DNA of 64,000 bases from Fennellomyces sp. T-0311 (lineage: Eukaryota; Mucoromycota; Mucoromycetes; Mucorales; Lichtheimiaceae). Of the stretch, positions 22,817 through 34,097 are shown one piece after another. Position numbers and translations under genes: made by a program. Location of the stretch: NCBI GenBank assembly GCA_025266875.1, contig JALLLT010000007.1, positions 1,054,001 to 1,118,000 of the forward strand, given 5' to 3'. Under the pieces are notes generated by a model that worked only from the letters and a program-made list of their open reading frames with translations, searched no databases and had not been told where the DNA came from. The stretch's first letter is position 1. Each line of letters begins with the position of its first letter.

Positions 22817-25800
22817 ATGGATCTCAAGCCAGCGCAAGTAGCTGCTGATCTTGACGCTGCCCGTTGTCGAGGCGACTGGGCAACTATACCCGAACTTGCA
22901 CGTAGATATAAACGACATCATCCAGATGAAACAGGTACCTGCAACATGCATAAACGTTGGAAATACAATTTCTTATGCAACCCCATGCTAGTGCTGGACG
23001 CTGCAGCTTGCATCGAGGCTGAACTTGTAGAGCAAATACGACCTACGCCTAGCTCTGAATACGCCAATGACACTCCCGATTCAATTTACCTTTCGGCATC
23101 GCTCGGCTCATCTCAAGGACAACCATTCATTCAACGCATGCAAGACATTATTCGAGGAAAATCAGACAATCTGGAATTAGCTGATGATCGTCAAGCACAA
23201 GTAAGACCTAGTGGACCGTGCTCTCTCCTTTTTTGTAACACTATTGATCGACAAAACAGTTTGCCAAAATCCTGCTAGGCCGCATTTATTACGAGATGGG
23301 CGACTATGACAAGGCATTAGAATCACTCTCGAACCTGGCGCTGAGAATAGAGGATGCAACGTCAGGTTACGGTTTGGTGTTGCTGATTCAAGCCCGTGCC
23401 ATCAAAGGTGAGAAGGGCGTGGGAGCTAAGGGCGAATGATTTACATGACTCACGTGCGTTTGCAAAAGGCATATGTTTCGAACAACAAGACAAGATTGCC
23501 TCGGCCATTGAAGCGTACAGCACAGCATGGGATGTGGTCGAGCAACATTTGAAAGCCAAAAGTGACATGCTGTGGGATTGGATGGAAGAATGTCTTTATC
23601 GAGGCATTTTGTTGCAATTACGGTCAAAGTAGGCAACAACAGCACAAACAAAGCGGACAAAAAAGTTCTTACGCAAATATTGATAGATCATCCCCGTTGC
23701 GTTTGATGCGAGCTTATCTGAAACTGTCCAATGCGTACTGGCGGACGAATTGGCGCCCACACAAGCGATGGGTGATATTCAATCTGTATGCGCTGGAGGC
23801 GGATACAAGGTAATATTAACGGCTTCGTGGGGTTGAGTGCGTGTGTAACGCAGCAAAGCTTATTCATGTGACAGTGTGGACGAGCTTATACCCGTAATGG
23901 ATATTCTGCGCAAGCTTCACAAGTCTTTTGTAACCATCGACACGACCACCGAATTGAATCAGCGAACCGTTGAACTGGCCAATCTCACGAGCCAAGTTCA
24001 CGATCGTGTTGGTTGGGGTGATGTTCGACATATTCGTCGGGTGCTTCAAGTAAGCCTTTTTTTTTTCTCATGCTATTCGTATTGGTTGCGTTTAACATGA
24101 CATGTTGTTTAGTTCCTGTATCAGGCCAAGGAACACACCTTCAACAGCGCCTGCATTACTCGCCATTTGCTGTTCACCCTGTTGCGATTGGGCAACTTTG
24201 ATGAAGCCAAACATACCTTTGCATCGTACATGGATTTGGTGGGGGCCATCGACATTGACAACAGCGACGAGCCAAAGCATTACGAACCAATCACGGTTCT
24301 GAGGCGCGCAGCCATTGTTGAAGAAACCCAAGAGCAGTTGATTACGGTGTTGCTGGCTGGTGCGTATTTCCATGGACACATCTATAGCAACGGCAAACTG
24401 GCAACAATCATCATGCACCTGGCAATCAGCTTGGTGGAAGAAATCGACCAGGGCAGTGATATGCAAGAATTAATTGCGCGGTGCTATCGATTGCATGGAG
24501 CTGCGTGCGGGGTATATGCTCGTCAGTGTGAGTGTTTCTTTTTTTTCCTATTTGGCTCAAAAAGAGATTGGCAGAAAGCAAAACAACTAATCCGTTAAAA
24601 TATCAGGTGACGATCCTGACACACGATCAGAGTATCACACCAAATCCATCGAATCATTGAAGAAATCCATTGAATTACAAGAAACATGGCAATCGTACTA
24701 CGAATTATCTGTGGAACAAGCCGTTACGAGAAACTTGTACGACGCCACCGCTTCCATCAGTCGTTCCATCCAGTTGAACCAAACCCACCTGCCTTCGTGG
24801 CACCTGCTGGCGCTCATCCATTCGTGTCAGGAAAACAAGGAGACGCAAGCATTACAGACGTTGGAAACCGGATTACAACAATCCAAACTCCAAGAATACA
24901 GCAACATCACTTTAGCACCTGTCTGGTCATTCACCGACGAGAAAACCGTGGCGCTGTATGCGACGGTGGCCGAAAGTCATCTTGCCATGGCCATGACAGA
25001 GGTTCAACTGTTGGAAAAGTTGGAGGGACCCGAAGCGGTATTGGATCTTTACACGGATCTGTTTTCAATGTATGCCAAGTTGTCGACGCATTTGGAAACG
25101 GATCAGGAGCAGGAGCAACCACCCATGGTAGAAGAAAAGATCAATGGAAGACAGAATTCCATATCATCATCACGCCGCGCGTCCCGATCACTTTCGTTTT
25201 CTCGCAGACGATCGAATAGTGCAGGAACGAGACCAACCATGGAAAATGGATCAAGTAATTCGGATTTGCCGCCCATTTCGCCTTCTGGACAACCCAGACC
25301 CCCAAGACGCATGAAGTCTAGCAGCAGCGACGAGACTCGAAGTGATCGTCGAGGCAGCGATATGCTGCGTACTCGATCATCGTCCATCAGCAGAGAAAGT
25401 AAATCGCTTCGAAAGAAGAGCATGCAGTTGATCGATATGGGATTCGCACGACGCATGGGAACAAGTCAAACTAAGCAATCGTCTTCAGGATCCACTCTTC
25501 TTGATGGTAATTTGAAACTTGTCTCTACGTAATATCTTTAAGTGTTGTTTCTGACTCGTGCTATAGAACGGCCCACGCCCACTTCAGAAGGTTCATCGGC
25601 CACGCTCATGTCGCTACTCACGCCATCGTTCTCCACTGCTAGCATGAACGTGCCTGAACGTAGAGGCAGCAACACGTCGACCATCAGCGCGATCATCACC
25701 AAACCGACGCACTTTTACACGCGCTACCAACGGGATCGATGGTACCACCTCCTGGTCAAGCTGTGGCTCATGTCGACCACCACATTCATTCGCGCGGGAA

Positions 25801-26234
25801 GATTGGAAGAAGCCACGAAAGCAATTGTGGAGGCCGAGCAGCAACTGTTGGCGGGACGAATGAACGATGCGAGCGTATGGTATCAGTTGGGCATGGTGTG
25901 CATACAGAAAGCCAAGACGACGGACCAACTGTATGAAACGGGACTGGACGCATTGAAGAAGGCGTTGGCGATTGATCCTGATCACATTGATGCGTTGGTT
26001 GCGATGGCGCGTTGCTTTATTGATTTGGAAGAATGGGAGATTGCGGAAGGATTGTTGGATCGCGCAACGCACGGGTTTGGATGGGACCATGCTCCTGCTT
26101 GGTATTGGATGGGCGTCTGCTATCGTCATCAACATCATTTAGAACAAGCCAAGCATTGTTTCCAATACGCCGTCGAGTTGAGTGAAACTACACCGTTGCA
26201 GCCGTTTGCCCTTTTGCCTCGTTTCGTCCAATAA
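22817..26234 (+). CDS. YPP1: TTC7/Ypp1-like TPR protein of the plasma-membrane PI4-kinase complex
   Basis: A long TPR solenoid in nine predicted exons. Introns are 22935-22991, 23201-23259, 23408-23468, about 23623-23665, 23810-23874, 24050-24112, 24528-24606 and 25507-25566, all near 43-79 nt. The N-terminal part (ELARRYKRHHPDET, then AKILLGRIYYEMGDYDKALE) and C-terminal part (ALKKALAIDPDHIDALVAMA, then AWYWMGVCYRHQHHLEQAKH, ending PFALLPRFVQ) match the TTC7/Ypp1 family. The middle holds a Ser/Arg-rich low-complexity linker (about 25140-25660) with runs like SISSSRRASRSLSFSRRRS, a likely phosphorylated loop. By family it would act with Efr3 to anchor Stt4/PI4K-alpha at the plasma membrane and maintain PI4P. 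The last three helices fit the family C-terminus, so the gene looks complete. The fourth intron donor could be placed a few bases later. Confidence 0.85.
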
Positions 26235-26333
26235 GTCATTTTCCCTCCCAAATATATATCTCTTTTCTTTTAATAACAACAGACATATCGTTAAGGTTGA
26301 TAAGCTTTGGTCATATTGTCACAAAAGGATATG

Positions 26334-26793
26334 TTATGGCCAGTCGATTTCGTCCATCATCTTGTCGTTGCTGGGAACAAAGTTTGGCATGCGGATGGTT
26401 TGCTGTGGTTTGCTCTCGGGTACCGGTGGCAGCATACGCAACAATGCATCGCGCCACTTTTGCTGCACAATGGTAGGTTGAGTCTTCCCTTGAGCCTACA
26501 ATATAGATCTCGGTTACCTTGGCAGCTTCTCTTGCTTGAAGTTCTGCTTGTTCAGCTTTCTTTCGAACGGCATTGATCAATTCGTAACGCTGTTCGCGTT
26601 CTTCCCACAGTCTCTTTTGCTGCAGGTACTCGGAATGCTGTTTCAATTGTTCGTCTTCATTTTGTTCGAGACGATGATCGCGTGCTTGCGCATACAGCTG
26701 ACGTCGGGCCTTTCTTGCTTCTCGTTTTCGTTCTTTGCGAAACTGTCGACGTGGTTGCTTTTTATCAGTTACCTCTTCATGAGGCGATGGCAT
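26334..26793 (-). CDS. Small basic coiled-coil protein, two exons
   Basis: Exons 26793-26518 and 26462-26334 join in phase 0 across a 55-nt GT-AG intron, giving 134 residues. The first two-thirds are an Arg/Lys/Glu-rich coiled coil (RKERKREARKARRQLYAQAR, then EEREQRYELINAVRKKAEQA). The end, after splicing, is KQKWRDALLRMLPPVPESKP...MDEIDWP, which looks like a conserved tail. Without splicing, the frame runs into a less protein-like sequence. The composition suggests a nuclear or RNA-processing protein, but I cannot name the family. It is convergent with the TTC7-like gene, whose stop lies 99 bp away. Confidence 0.6.
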
Positions 26794-27117
26794 GAGTTTT
26801 TGTTTCAGGAAAAAAAAGAAAAAGGGTCTTCGGTTTTTGAATATTTACGAGTAAGGAAATAACCCCTGGGGAGGGAAAAAGGTAACCAAGAGACCTAGTG
26901 ACCAAGTGCATATTTGATGGGAAACGGTATGCGTGATCGAGTAGATCATCAAATACGTTTTGGACCACAAATGACTTGCTTTACGTAAAAAGACGCGTGG
27001 TGTGGGTGCTTGGGGGCTCGTGCGTTCTGTCTGCAAAGTGCTCCGCTAGACTTTAAATCAACACTTTCCTTTTCGAACAAACACCCCTTTTTCCTTATTT
27101 TTTGTATTAACAACACA

Positions 27118-29365
27118 ATGCAAGTCAATGGTCCTTGGTTCATTGAACCGAAAACTCAACGAACGGTTCTTTTTCGCGGTATTAACTTGAGCGGCGGTAC
27201 CAAAATACCTGTGGCGGTACCTTCACACGAACCCAACGGCTTCTGGGTGGATTACGATCGCAACGTGTCGTTTGTGGGACGACCATTCCCGCTTGACGAA
27301 GCAGATATTCACTTGCAACGACTGGTAGACCATGGATTCAATCTCTTGCGTTTCATGGTCACCTGGGAAGCTATTGAGCATGCTGGACCGTATGTACTAT
27401 AAAATATTCGTTGTCAAGGACGCTCCACTATAAGCAACTCACTCTATCTACTTAGCCGAATCTACGATGACGACTATCTCAACTATGTGATTGCGGTGTT
27501 GGAGAAATGCAGGTCGCATGGATTGAAAGTGTATCTGAATCCACATCAAGATTGCGCAAGTGTTTGATACCTTTGGATAAGAAGATATGCACTAACAACC
27601 GAAATAGTGGTCTCGACACTGCGGCGGATCCGGTCATCCGGGATGGACGCATACACTTGTTGGATTGGATCCTGCCCATTTCGCCGAAACGAACGCAGCC
27701 ATTGTTCACAACGTATACCCAGAGCCTGAGAACTTTCCCAAGATGATCTGGAACACAAACTACCAAAAATTAGCCGCGGCAACACTGTTTACGCTATTCT
27801 ATGCGGGGAAAACATTAGCTCCGAAATGCATAATCGACGGCATAAACGTCCAAGATTATCTCCAACAGCACTATTTGGACGCCTACACCGAACTGGTCAA
27901 ACGGGTCCATGACAACGGGTTGGAGGGCCACGTTGTCATTGGTTACGATACAATGAACGAGCCCGGTCAAGGATACATCGGACGACAAGACCTGTCTCGG
28001 TTGCCGGACGACGACGTTGATTTCAAAAAGGGATGGACGCCCACATCGTTCGAAGGCATGAAGCTGGGTATGGGGATACCAACCGAGGTGGATGACTGGG
28101 TGTTTACCTGGCGAGGACCCAAACCCAATGGACGCATCACGATCGATCCGCAGGGCAAAAAGGCGTGGTTGGATGCAAAGGAACAAGCAGATGCGGATCG
28201 AGTATTTGGGTGGAAACGAGCGGAAGAGTGGAAGGCGGGATGTATCTGGGCCAACCACGGGATCTGGGAGGGAGAAAGCATCTTGCGCGCAGACTATTTC
28301 GCGCAATCCAACTTTGCAAAGCACTGGACAGAATTCATGACGGCCTATTCCGAGAGGATACGAAGCATCCATCATGACGCCATTCTGTTTGTCCAGCCGC
28401 CGATTATGGAAACCCCACCGAAAATCGGTGGCGAGCGTTTGGCGCTAGCACCGCATTGGTACGACGGACTCACGTTGGTCAAGAAAAAGTGGTGCAGCTA
28501 CAACGTGGACTACATCAATTTGAAACGTGGCAAATACGGAACGGGACCATTGCGGTTTGTCAGGGCGTTGCGCATTGGAGAAAAGGCGATTCGGCAGTGC
28601 TTTGTGGACCAGATTGAAACACTCAAAGTGGAGGGGCAGGAAACGCTGGGCCCTTATCCATTTATCATTGGCGAGATAGGCATTCCGTATGACATGGAGC
28701 CGGTCAAGCAGTCCAGCATCTTGGGCATGTTGTTTGGATGGCTGTTTAGAGCCGCAAAGTATTACCCCATCGATAGTCCCGAGTCACCGCAAAACAAGGC
28801 CATGGACGCATCGATTCAGGCAGCAGAGCGGAATCTGGTCAGCTATACGCTGTGGACGTATGTACCGGACAATCATCCGACATGGGGCGATCTGTGGAAC
28901 GGGGAGGACCTGAGCATCTGGCAGAACGAAATGATAGACGATGTCAGTCAAGAGTCTGATACGAGCAGTGAAACGCTGCTCCCTGAAACAATCCAAGGCA
29001 AATTGGGCACATCCACGAATATGCGCGACATTGTTTCGCTTCATCGACCGCATCCTCACAAGATTGCTGGCCAGCCCACGTCCATTGTATTCACCTCGCC
29101 CACCGACAAGCAACGTGCGTCGTACGACTTTGCGTTCCAAAGTAACGTTGACGTCCAGGGTCCAACGGAAATCTATGTTCCGACCGTCCATTTTCCGATG
29201 CCCGACGCACCCGTCAATCCTACCGAGGTCAATATCTCCAGTGGCCGCTACAAGGCCCAGTCGTACAATGGGAAATACTGGTCCCTGTTATGGTATTGCG
29301 ACGAGAGTGGAGATCAGGCGCTGCGGTTAATAGGCCAGCCGCTGCAACAGAAAACCGGCTATTGA
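27118..29365 (+). CDS. GH5 ergosteryl-beta-glucosidase / endoglycoceramidase-related protein
   Basis: A 709-residue glycoside hydrolase of the EGCrP/Egh1 type (GH5 subfamily 12), which removes glucose from ergosteryl glucoside or glucosylceramide. Exons are 27118-27389, 27456-27555 and 27608-29365. The acid/base Glu242 lies in YDTMNEPGQGY and the nucleophile Glu480 in FIIGEIGIPYDM. The N-terminal GINLSGGTKIPV and the NPHQDCWSRHCGGSG segment are family-typical. The second intron is best read as a GC-AG intron (GCAAGT donor at 27556), because this restores the usual HQD-x-WSR spacing. There is no signal peptide, consistent with the cytosolic or vacuole-associated location of the family. It is divergent from the coiled-coil gene upstream, and the roughly 325 bp between them must carry both promoters. 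Confidence 0.85.
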
Positions 29366-29572
29366 CACGTTGCGTGTCACCCTCTACTGGTCTCATAGAT
29401 GACAATTGCCTCTCAAAAACAATACATTTCAATCTTGCCGATGAAACTCGAATGTTGTGTAACATGGGACACTGCTGAGTTTCCTTGTTTGATAACGACG
29501 AGCACTCATTTTCCATTTTCAACCAAAAGCATAACTCTCCCTCCACTCCCCCCCCCTCTTCTTCTCAGAGCA

Positions 29573-29587
29573 ATGGCCATTCAATGA
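29573..29587 (+). promoter_or_regulatory. Four-codon upstream ORF overlapping the HPS1-like start
   Basis: ATGGCCATTCAATGA. Its stop TGA (29585-29587) overlaps the preferred start codon ATG (29584-29586) in an ATGA arrangement. If the upstream ATG is in the mRNA, translation of the main frame would need leaky scanning or termination-reinitiation. Confidence 0.4.
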
Positions 29588-31988
29588 TTAAACTCTTGAT
29601 TCTGAACAATTCCGGAGACATTATATATCAATCGGCAAACCACCCACAATCCACCGAAGGCAGCAAAATCCTGTACTTGCCTCTGCTATTAACCAAGGAC
29701 CTGTTCAAGGCCAACTTCCACGACCGGATACAATACCTCCATACGGGCAAGAGCACCATTGTGTTGTTAGAGGTAAATGAGCGACACGTGGTAACATTTT
29801 ACCAAACATTGTTGTTGTTGTTGTTACTATAGAAACATGGCCTACTGTACATTGCGTGGACCAAACGAGGTGACATGCCAGTCAATCTCGTACACCAACA
29901 TCTCCATGTTATCGATCGACTGTTGCGGTTTCATTTTGGACCCCAGTGGCACACGCATGTTGAAAATGTATCAGTATCTCGAAGACATCGAGTGCGTCGT
30001 GATATAACGTTGGCGGAGGTGTCGGCTTGCATTGCGCGATTGTCGCTGATAAGCACGCCAAAGGCCTTATACACATGCGACATGCTGTGTTGTGTCGAGC
30101 AGGTGGAGCTGCATGACGATCTGCGCAGTAGACTTGCACAGACGCTGCACGATTGCTGCGACATGGCCTTTTCATCACCACCTTCGACGGCCACCCGCTT
30201 CACTTCATTCTTTGCCACGCCGCCAAGGACCATCCCGCATCCATATGAAGCGCCGCTCATGTGGTCCGACGCCTTTTTATTTGCCAAAAACAAGATCGTG
30301 GTCAAGCGCAAACGCTCCGAAATCGATGAACTGTTGGATGAGGATCTGCCGCAAGAAATCCTGTTCTACTTGTGTCACATGGCGTCTGAATATGCGGATC
30401 AAGCTGCTGCCAGAGAAGGTACGCGTAGTTAAGCGCTCTCTCCGTGTGTGCGTCGCTAAGATGAAAATAAACACAACCGTGCACAGATCTGGCCGGCCAA
30501 CGACATCGACGACGACACGGGTCGAGTCGATCCCAGAACATTACAGAATCAAGGTAAAAAGTGCAAAAAAAGGGGGAATAAGGTTTGGTGACAGGGTCTC
30601 ACAAATGGGCTCTTTTTTTTTAAAAGCTACACAACGCTTGAGAATAAGCCCGTTTATGCAACCTCATCCGATTCCACTCCAACTCCGCAAGCTTCCTCCT
30701 CCGAAGCCACCAGCCAAAAGTCATCCGTCACCTATGTGTATGACTCGTCCTCCATCACCGCGCCCTTCAAAGTCAAAGAAAAAAGCAGCTATTCCATCAC
30801 CGTGGCCTCGTCCAACTGCTCGACGCCCTCGTTGTCATGGAGCTCTCCGCCGATGCATAACCAGCTTTTATCTCGACTGACACGTCGCAGCCCATCGAAA
30901 CTCCATCACCCGCTTATACCAAAACAAGAAGAACTTCCACCCAACGCCAAGATTTTCCATTCCGAGCCAAACGATGACGAACATTGCTTATCCAGCAGCT
31001 TACCACTGGAGAAAAGCGAGTTTGGTGGCCGTCGACGTAGCTCCACGCCAAAACCTGTCCTCTTCCAGAGTAGTGCGCCCTCATCCCCCGCCATACGATC
31101 ACGTAGTCAAAGCAACGCATCCACCAAACAGTCGTTACGCAACATGTTTAGTTCGTTCTTGCAACAGAACGACACCCACAGCGATGACGAGGTGCCTGAA
31201 AACGAAGGCAAAGTCATGTCCCGATGGATCAAGATTGGACACCGATTGGTATTGTGTCTCATACTGTTGATTCATCTCGGCGACGGATTATGCGCTGCCA
31301 TCATTTGTCGTCGTGACCATGATGTAATAAGCAGAGAGTAACACAAAAAAATGAACGTTATTGACTTTGAATATTTTTTTTTGTAGGATACTCACACCAC
31401 TGTGCGTGACAGAATGACCAACCACAGTTTGGTGAGAACTTTGCGAACGAGTCTGCAAGAACGACTGCAAGATTTCTCCACATTCCTATTAACAAAGGAA
31501 GCAACGCATTTCACCATATTGTCCTTTATTACGGCCTATCCTGGACTACTACACTTCATCCATCTCAAGAATGGAGTCATGCTTGCTCCGACAATTGTTG
31601 ACTTGAACGAATTCAACCATAATCATCGGTTGTTGCTGGAGATTGGAGAAAAGTATGAAGAGTGGGCCACCGCGCGGGAAACCTGGGGATGGCCCTCTCT
31701 AACAAAGCTGCAAGATTTGGTATGTGTTCATTTTACTTCTTTGTTTGGGAAACAAAAAATATTCACACACAAAGATAGTGCGAACAGATGGTGCAGAATG
31801 AATCCCACGATCAAATACGTCATGTAGTCAAGCTAGATTCATCATCCGGTCGTGGATTTCAATGCGCTTATCAACGAGGCAAACATGGTGATTTGTTGAT
31901 GGCCTTATACTTTAGTTTCATTCCAAAACATGCGGTTTTGGAAATGCATCAACGTCTCTTCATGGATGTAAGCCAACGCTTACCTTAA
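29584..31988 (+). CDS. HPS1-like protein (BLOC-3 subunit; Mon1/Ccz1 superfamily)
   Basis: The start MIKLLILNNSGDIIYQ is a longin-domain beginning. After a first intron (29773-29832) comes KHGLLYIAWTKRGD...HLHVIDRLLRFHFGPQ, matching the first longin domain of animal HPS1. The centre is a Ser-rich linker. The last exons are diagnostic: FSTFLLTKEATHFTILSFITAYPGLLHFIHL...VMLAPTI parallels the human HPS1 segment with FLLVKS, DFPGLVHFIYVD and MVAPSLN, and the end MALYFSFIPKHAVLEMHQRL parallels ALHLSVIPTDLLVQQAGQL. In animals HPS1-HPS4 is a Rab32/38 exchange factor for lysosome-related organelles; its Mon1-Ccz1 relatives activate Rab7. Other introns: about 30420-30460 (acceptor uncertain), about 30555-30628 (uncertain), 31324-31386 and 31720-31778. 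The middle junctions are unresolved, because two alternative splice choices keep the frame. Stop at 31986-31988. Confidence 0.7.
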
Positions 31989-32967
31989 AAAAAATGTATA
32001 CCCCCTCTTTTTTTTGCTATATAAACCTTTTTTCTGTACATATTTTATTATTATATATAAAAGCAGCTTTTTTTAATGCATGCGTTTCCACATGATCACA
32101 CGTGGTATCATTCGCGCTTCTTGACAATTATTTTATGTTTCGTTTTTAATTGTCAAACTTTCGTTAGATTAAAAAGTCTGAGTTTTAGTGGTTATTGATG
32201 TCAAACGATCTATTGAATTTAAAGTTTGTCGAATTGGCGTTGCCATGAGTCCCTCCGTGTATATACGTATGGCAGTAGCAAAAGCCAAAATTGTAAGGGT
32301 GGCACTGGGTCGGTCACTACAGCGTCGACAGCTTAATGCTGCAAAGTATTGAAAGCCAACGCTGCGGTGCGGTTAACACCAATACGCCGGATTTTTGAGG
32401 CAACGAAATTGGCGGGCGGAGGTGCGTAAGCTAATGAGTTCTGTACTTGAATAGAGGAATATACGGGTTATATGATATATATAATAATGATTTATTTGAG
32501 AGCTGTGCTCCATGTTTATATCGTTGCTAACTAATATTATATCGTGATAAAGCTTGCTATTGGTGATTGTGGTGGATGGCGGTAACCGGCAAACGGCAAG
32601 TGCTGATGGTGGAGTGATCGCAAAGTAGCGGCGTGATCTGATTGGCCTCGGCACTTACACGGTTACGGTTACGGCCTTTGCAGTTCCCATTCAGCATTAT
32701 GTCACTTGATCTGTAAATTCGTTGAACTGTCACAAAAATACTGCCTAAGTTTATTATGAGCGATCAGTAGTTCAGCAAATGAATGATCAAAATATACGAA
32801 CCAATACTACAGATTGGCGGTGGCAGTCAAACAGTGAACAGAAGGGTATTACAGAAAGAAAGGTGATGAAACAGTGAAAGGGAGGGTCGAGCTAAACTTA
32901 TAAATGAGGGTACAAGATTCGGGTTACAAAATAGGCAAATGGGGAGTGACTTCTCACTACAAAAAAG
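31989..32967. other. Gene-free stretch
   Basis: No recognisable coding sequence. A pair of tandem GGTTAC hexamers lies at 32661-32674, the inverse of a longer run at 34761-34810 (see there). Confidence 0.5.
32661..32674 (+). repeat. GGTTAC tandem repeat (short)
   Basis: GGTTACGGTTACGG, the inverted counterpart of the run at 34761-34810. The two enclose the convergent paralogue pair. Confidence 0.5.
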
Positions 32968-33630
32968 TTGGGCTCCCACTTCACACTCCCTTACCATTTA
33001 AGACCCGGTACAGACTTAATGTCTAAGCAGGTTATACAAGATCAAGAAGTTATCAACATCATCACCCATCACTTGACAAATACAAAAAATGACTACATCA
33101 GCAGCAACAACGAGTGGGCAGACGGGACCAGATCGGACGTTGTACTTGAACCAAAGAGCAATGTATTGAACCTGCCACCCATCATTGTTGAAATCCAGCA
33201 CCGTGTTAGCGAGGACTTCATCAAGCGGACCATCGGATACAGTTTACAAGCATTCAAACGATATGAATGCGGACCTGTAGTTTTGATTATATGCACGTCC
33301 TCGTTGTCAACGTCTCTCAAGGATGATTGCACAGTTAGCAAGCGGGCAGCGTGCTTCGAGATTCCTTGTCGTTTTTGGGCGCAAGAGTGCTTAATCGTAT
33401 GTAAGGAGAGCATCCAAACCGATGACACTACGACACCACTGGACCCATTTGTCGCGCTTGGCCTCTTTCTTAGCCATGGTGCACAATCACTCGTCGGCAC
33501 TCCCAACAGCGATGATATGACAATGAAACAACTTTTCAAGTTGGCTATGGATTACTATGACAGTCTTTTGGGTAGCGAACGCCACTTGATAGAAACTCTG
33601 AACGAGGCACTAGAAGCACAAAGCCAGTAG
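32968..33630 (+). CDS. PD-(D/E)XK-nuclease-like protein of a Mucoromycota multicopy family
   Basis: 220 residues from the ATG at 32968 (an alternative start is MSKQVIQDQE at 33019). The core WADGTRSDVVLEP, then PPIIVEIQHRVSEDFIKRT, then GPVVLIICTSS has the layout of the D-x(n)-ExQ variant of the PD-(D/E)XK nuclease fold, with candidate active-site residues Asp57, Glu75 and Gln77. A typical FWAQECLIVC segment and the DPFVALGLFLS helix follow. From memory, similar proteins are numerous in Mucorales genomes and uncharacterised. A nuclease role is inference. The frame ends at TAG (33628-33630), but the same frame stays open for another 119 codons beyond it, so this copy may be a truncated version of a longer protein. 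It is convergent with a paralogue at 34098-34854. Confidence 0.6.
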   Translation: MGSHFTLPYHLRPGTDLMSKQVIQDQEVINIITHHLTNTKNDYISSNNEWADGTRSDVVLEPKSNVLNLPPIIVEIQHRVSEDFIKRTIGYSLQAFKRYECGPVVLIICTSSLSTSLKDDCTVSKRAACFEIPCRFWAQECLIVCKESIQTDDTTTPLDPFVALGLFLSHGAQSLVGTPNSDDMTMKQLFKLAMDYYDSLLGSERHLIETLNEALEAQSQ

Positions 33631-33990
33631 TACCAACGCCTACGGACGCTCGTTGACAGCAACGTACCCACTGACACTCTCGGCAAAGCTATTGAAAACG
33701 CCCAAGCACGGAACTTGGAACTAAAGCGAAAATACAGTAGTATTATCAATGATCATCCAGTCGAAGTCCAAGGATCCAGCAGTGCCGATGTTGATGTATC
33801 AACCCAACCTGACAGCACCTACATCGCAGCCATGAATTTCGTCACACGGTTTAAGGAAGAAAGGGCGGCTAAAGGAAAAAGGATGAGCTGGGTAGAGTGT
33901 TTTTCCGAGGGAAAAAAGGCCGGGATGTTCACTTACAGAAACGCTGAAGCTCTTCGTGTTCAGTACTCAAAGTACATAAACAAAAAATAG
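33631..33990 (+). pseudogene. In-frame continuation beyond the TAG of the nuclease-like gene
   Basis: In the same frame as 32968-33630, the sequence after the TAG reads YQRLRTLVDSNVPTDTLGKA... and runs to a stop at 33988-33990. It includes MNFVTRFKEERAAKGKRMSW and ends SKYINKK. The composition is protein-like throughout, with no further stop, so a single nonsense mutation or stop-codon readthrough separates it from the first part. The C-terminal third looks like a helix-turn-helix-sized helical module, but I cannot assign a family. Confidence 0.45.
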
Positions 33991-34097
33991 TCACTGTATA
34001 TATATACCAATTCTACTACATTTCCTTGCCATCCTCTCTTGTATAAATCATGTCACGAGTAAAGAATGCATCATTAAAACACTGCATATAATAGTCT

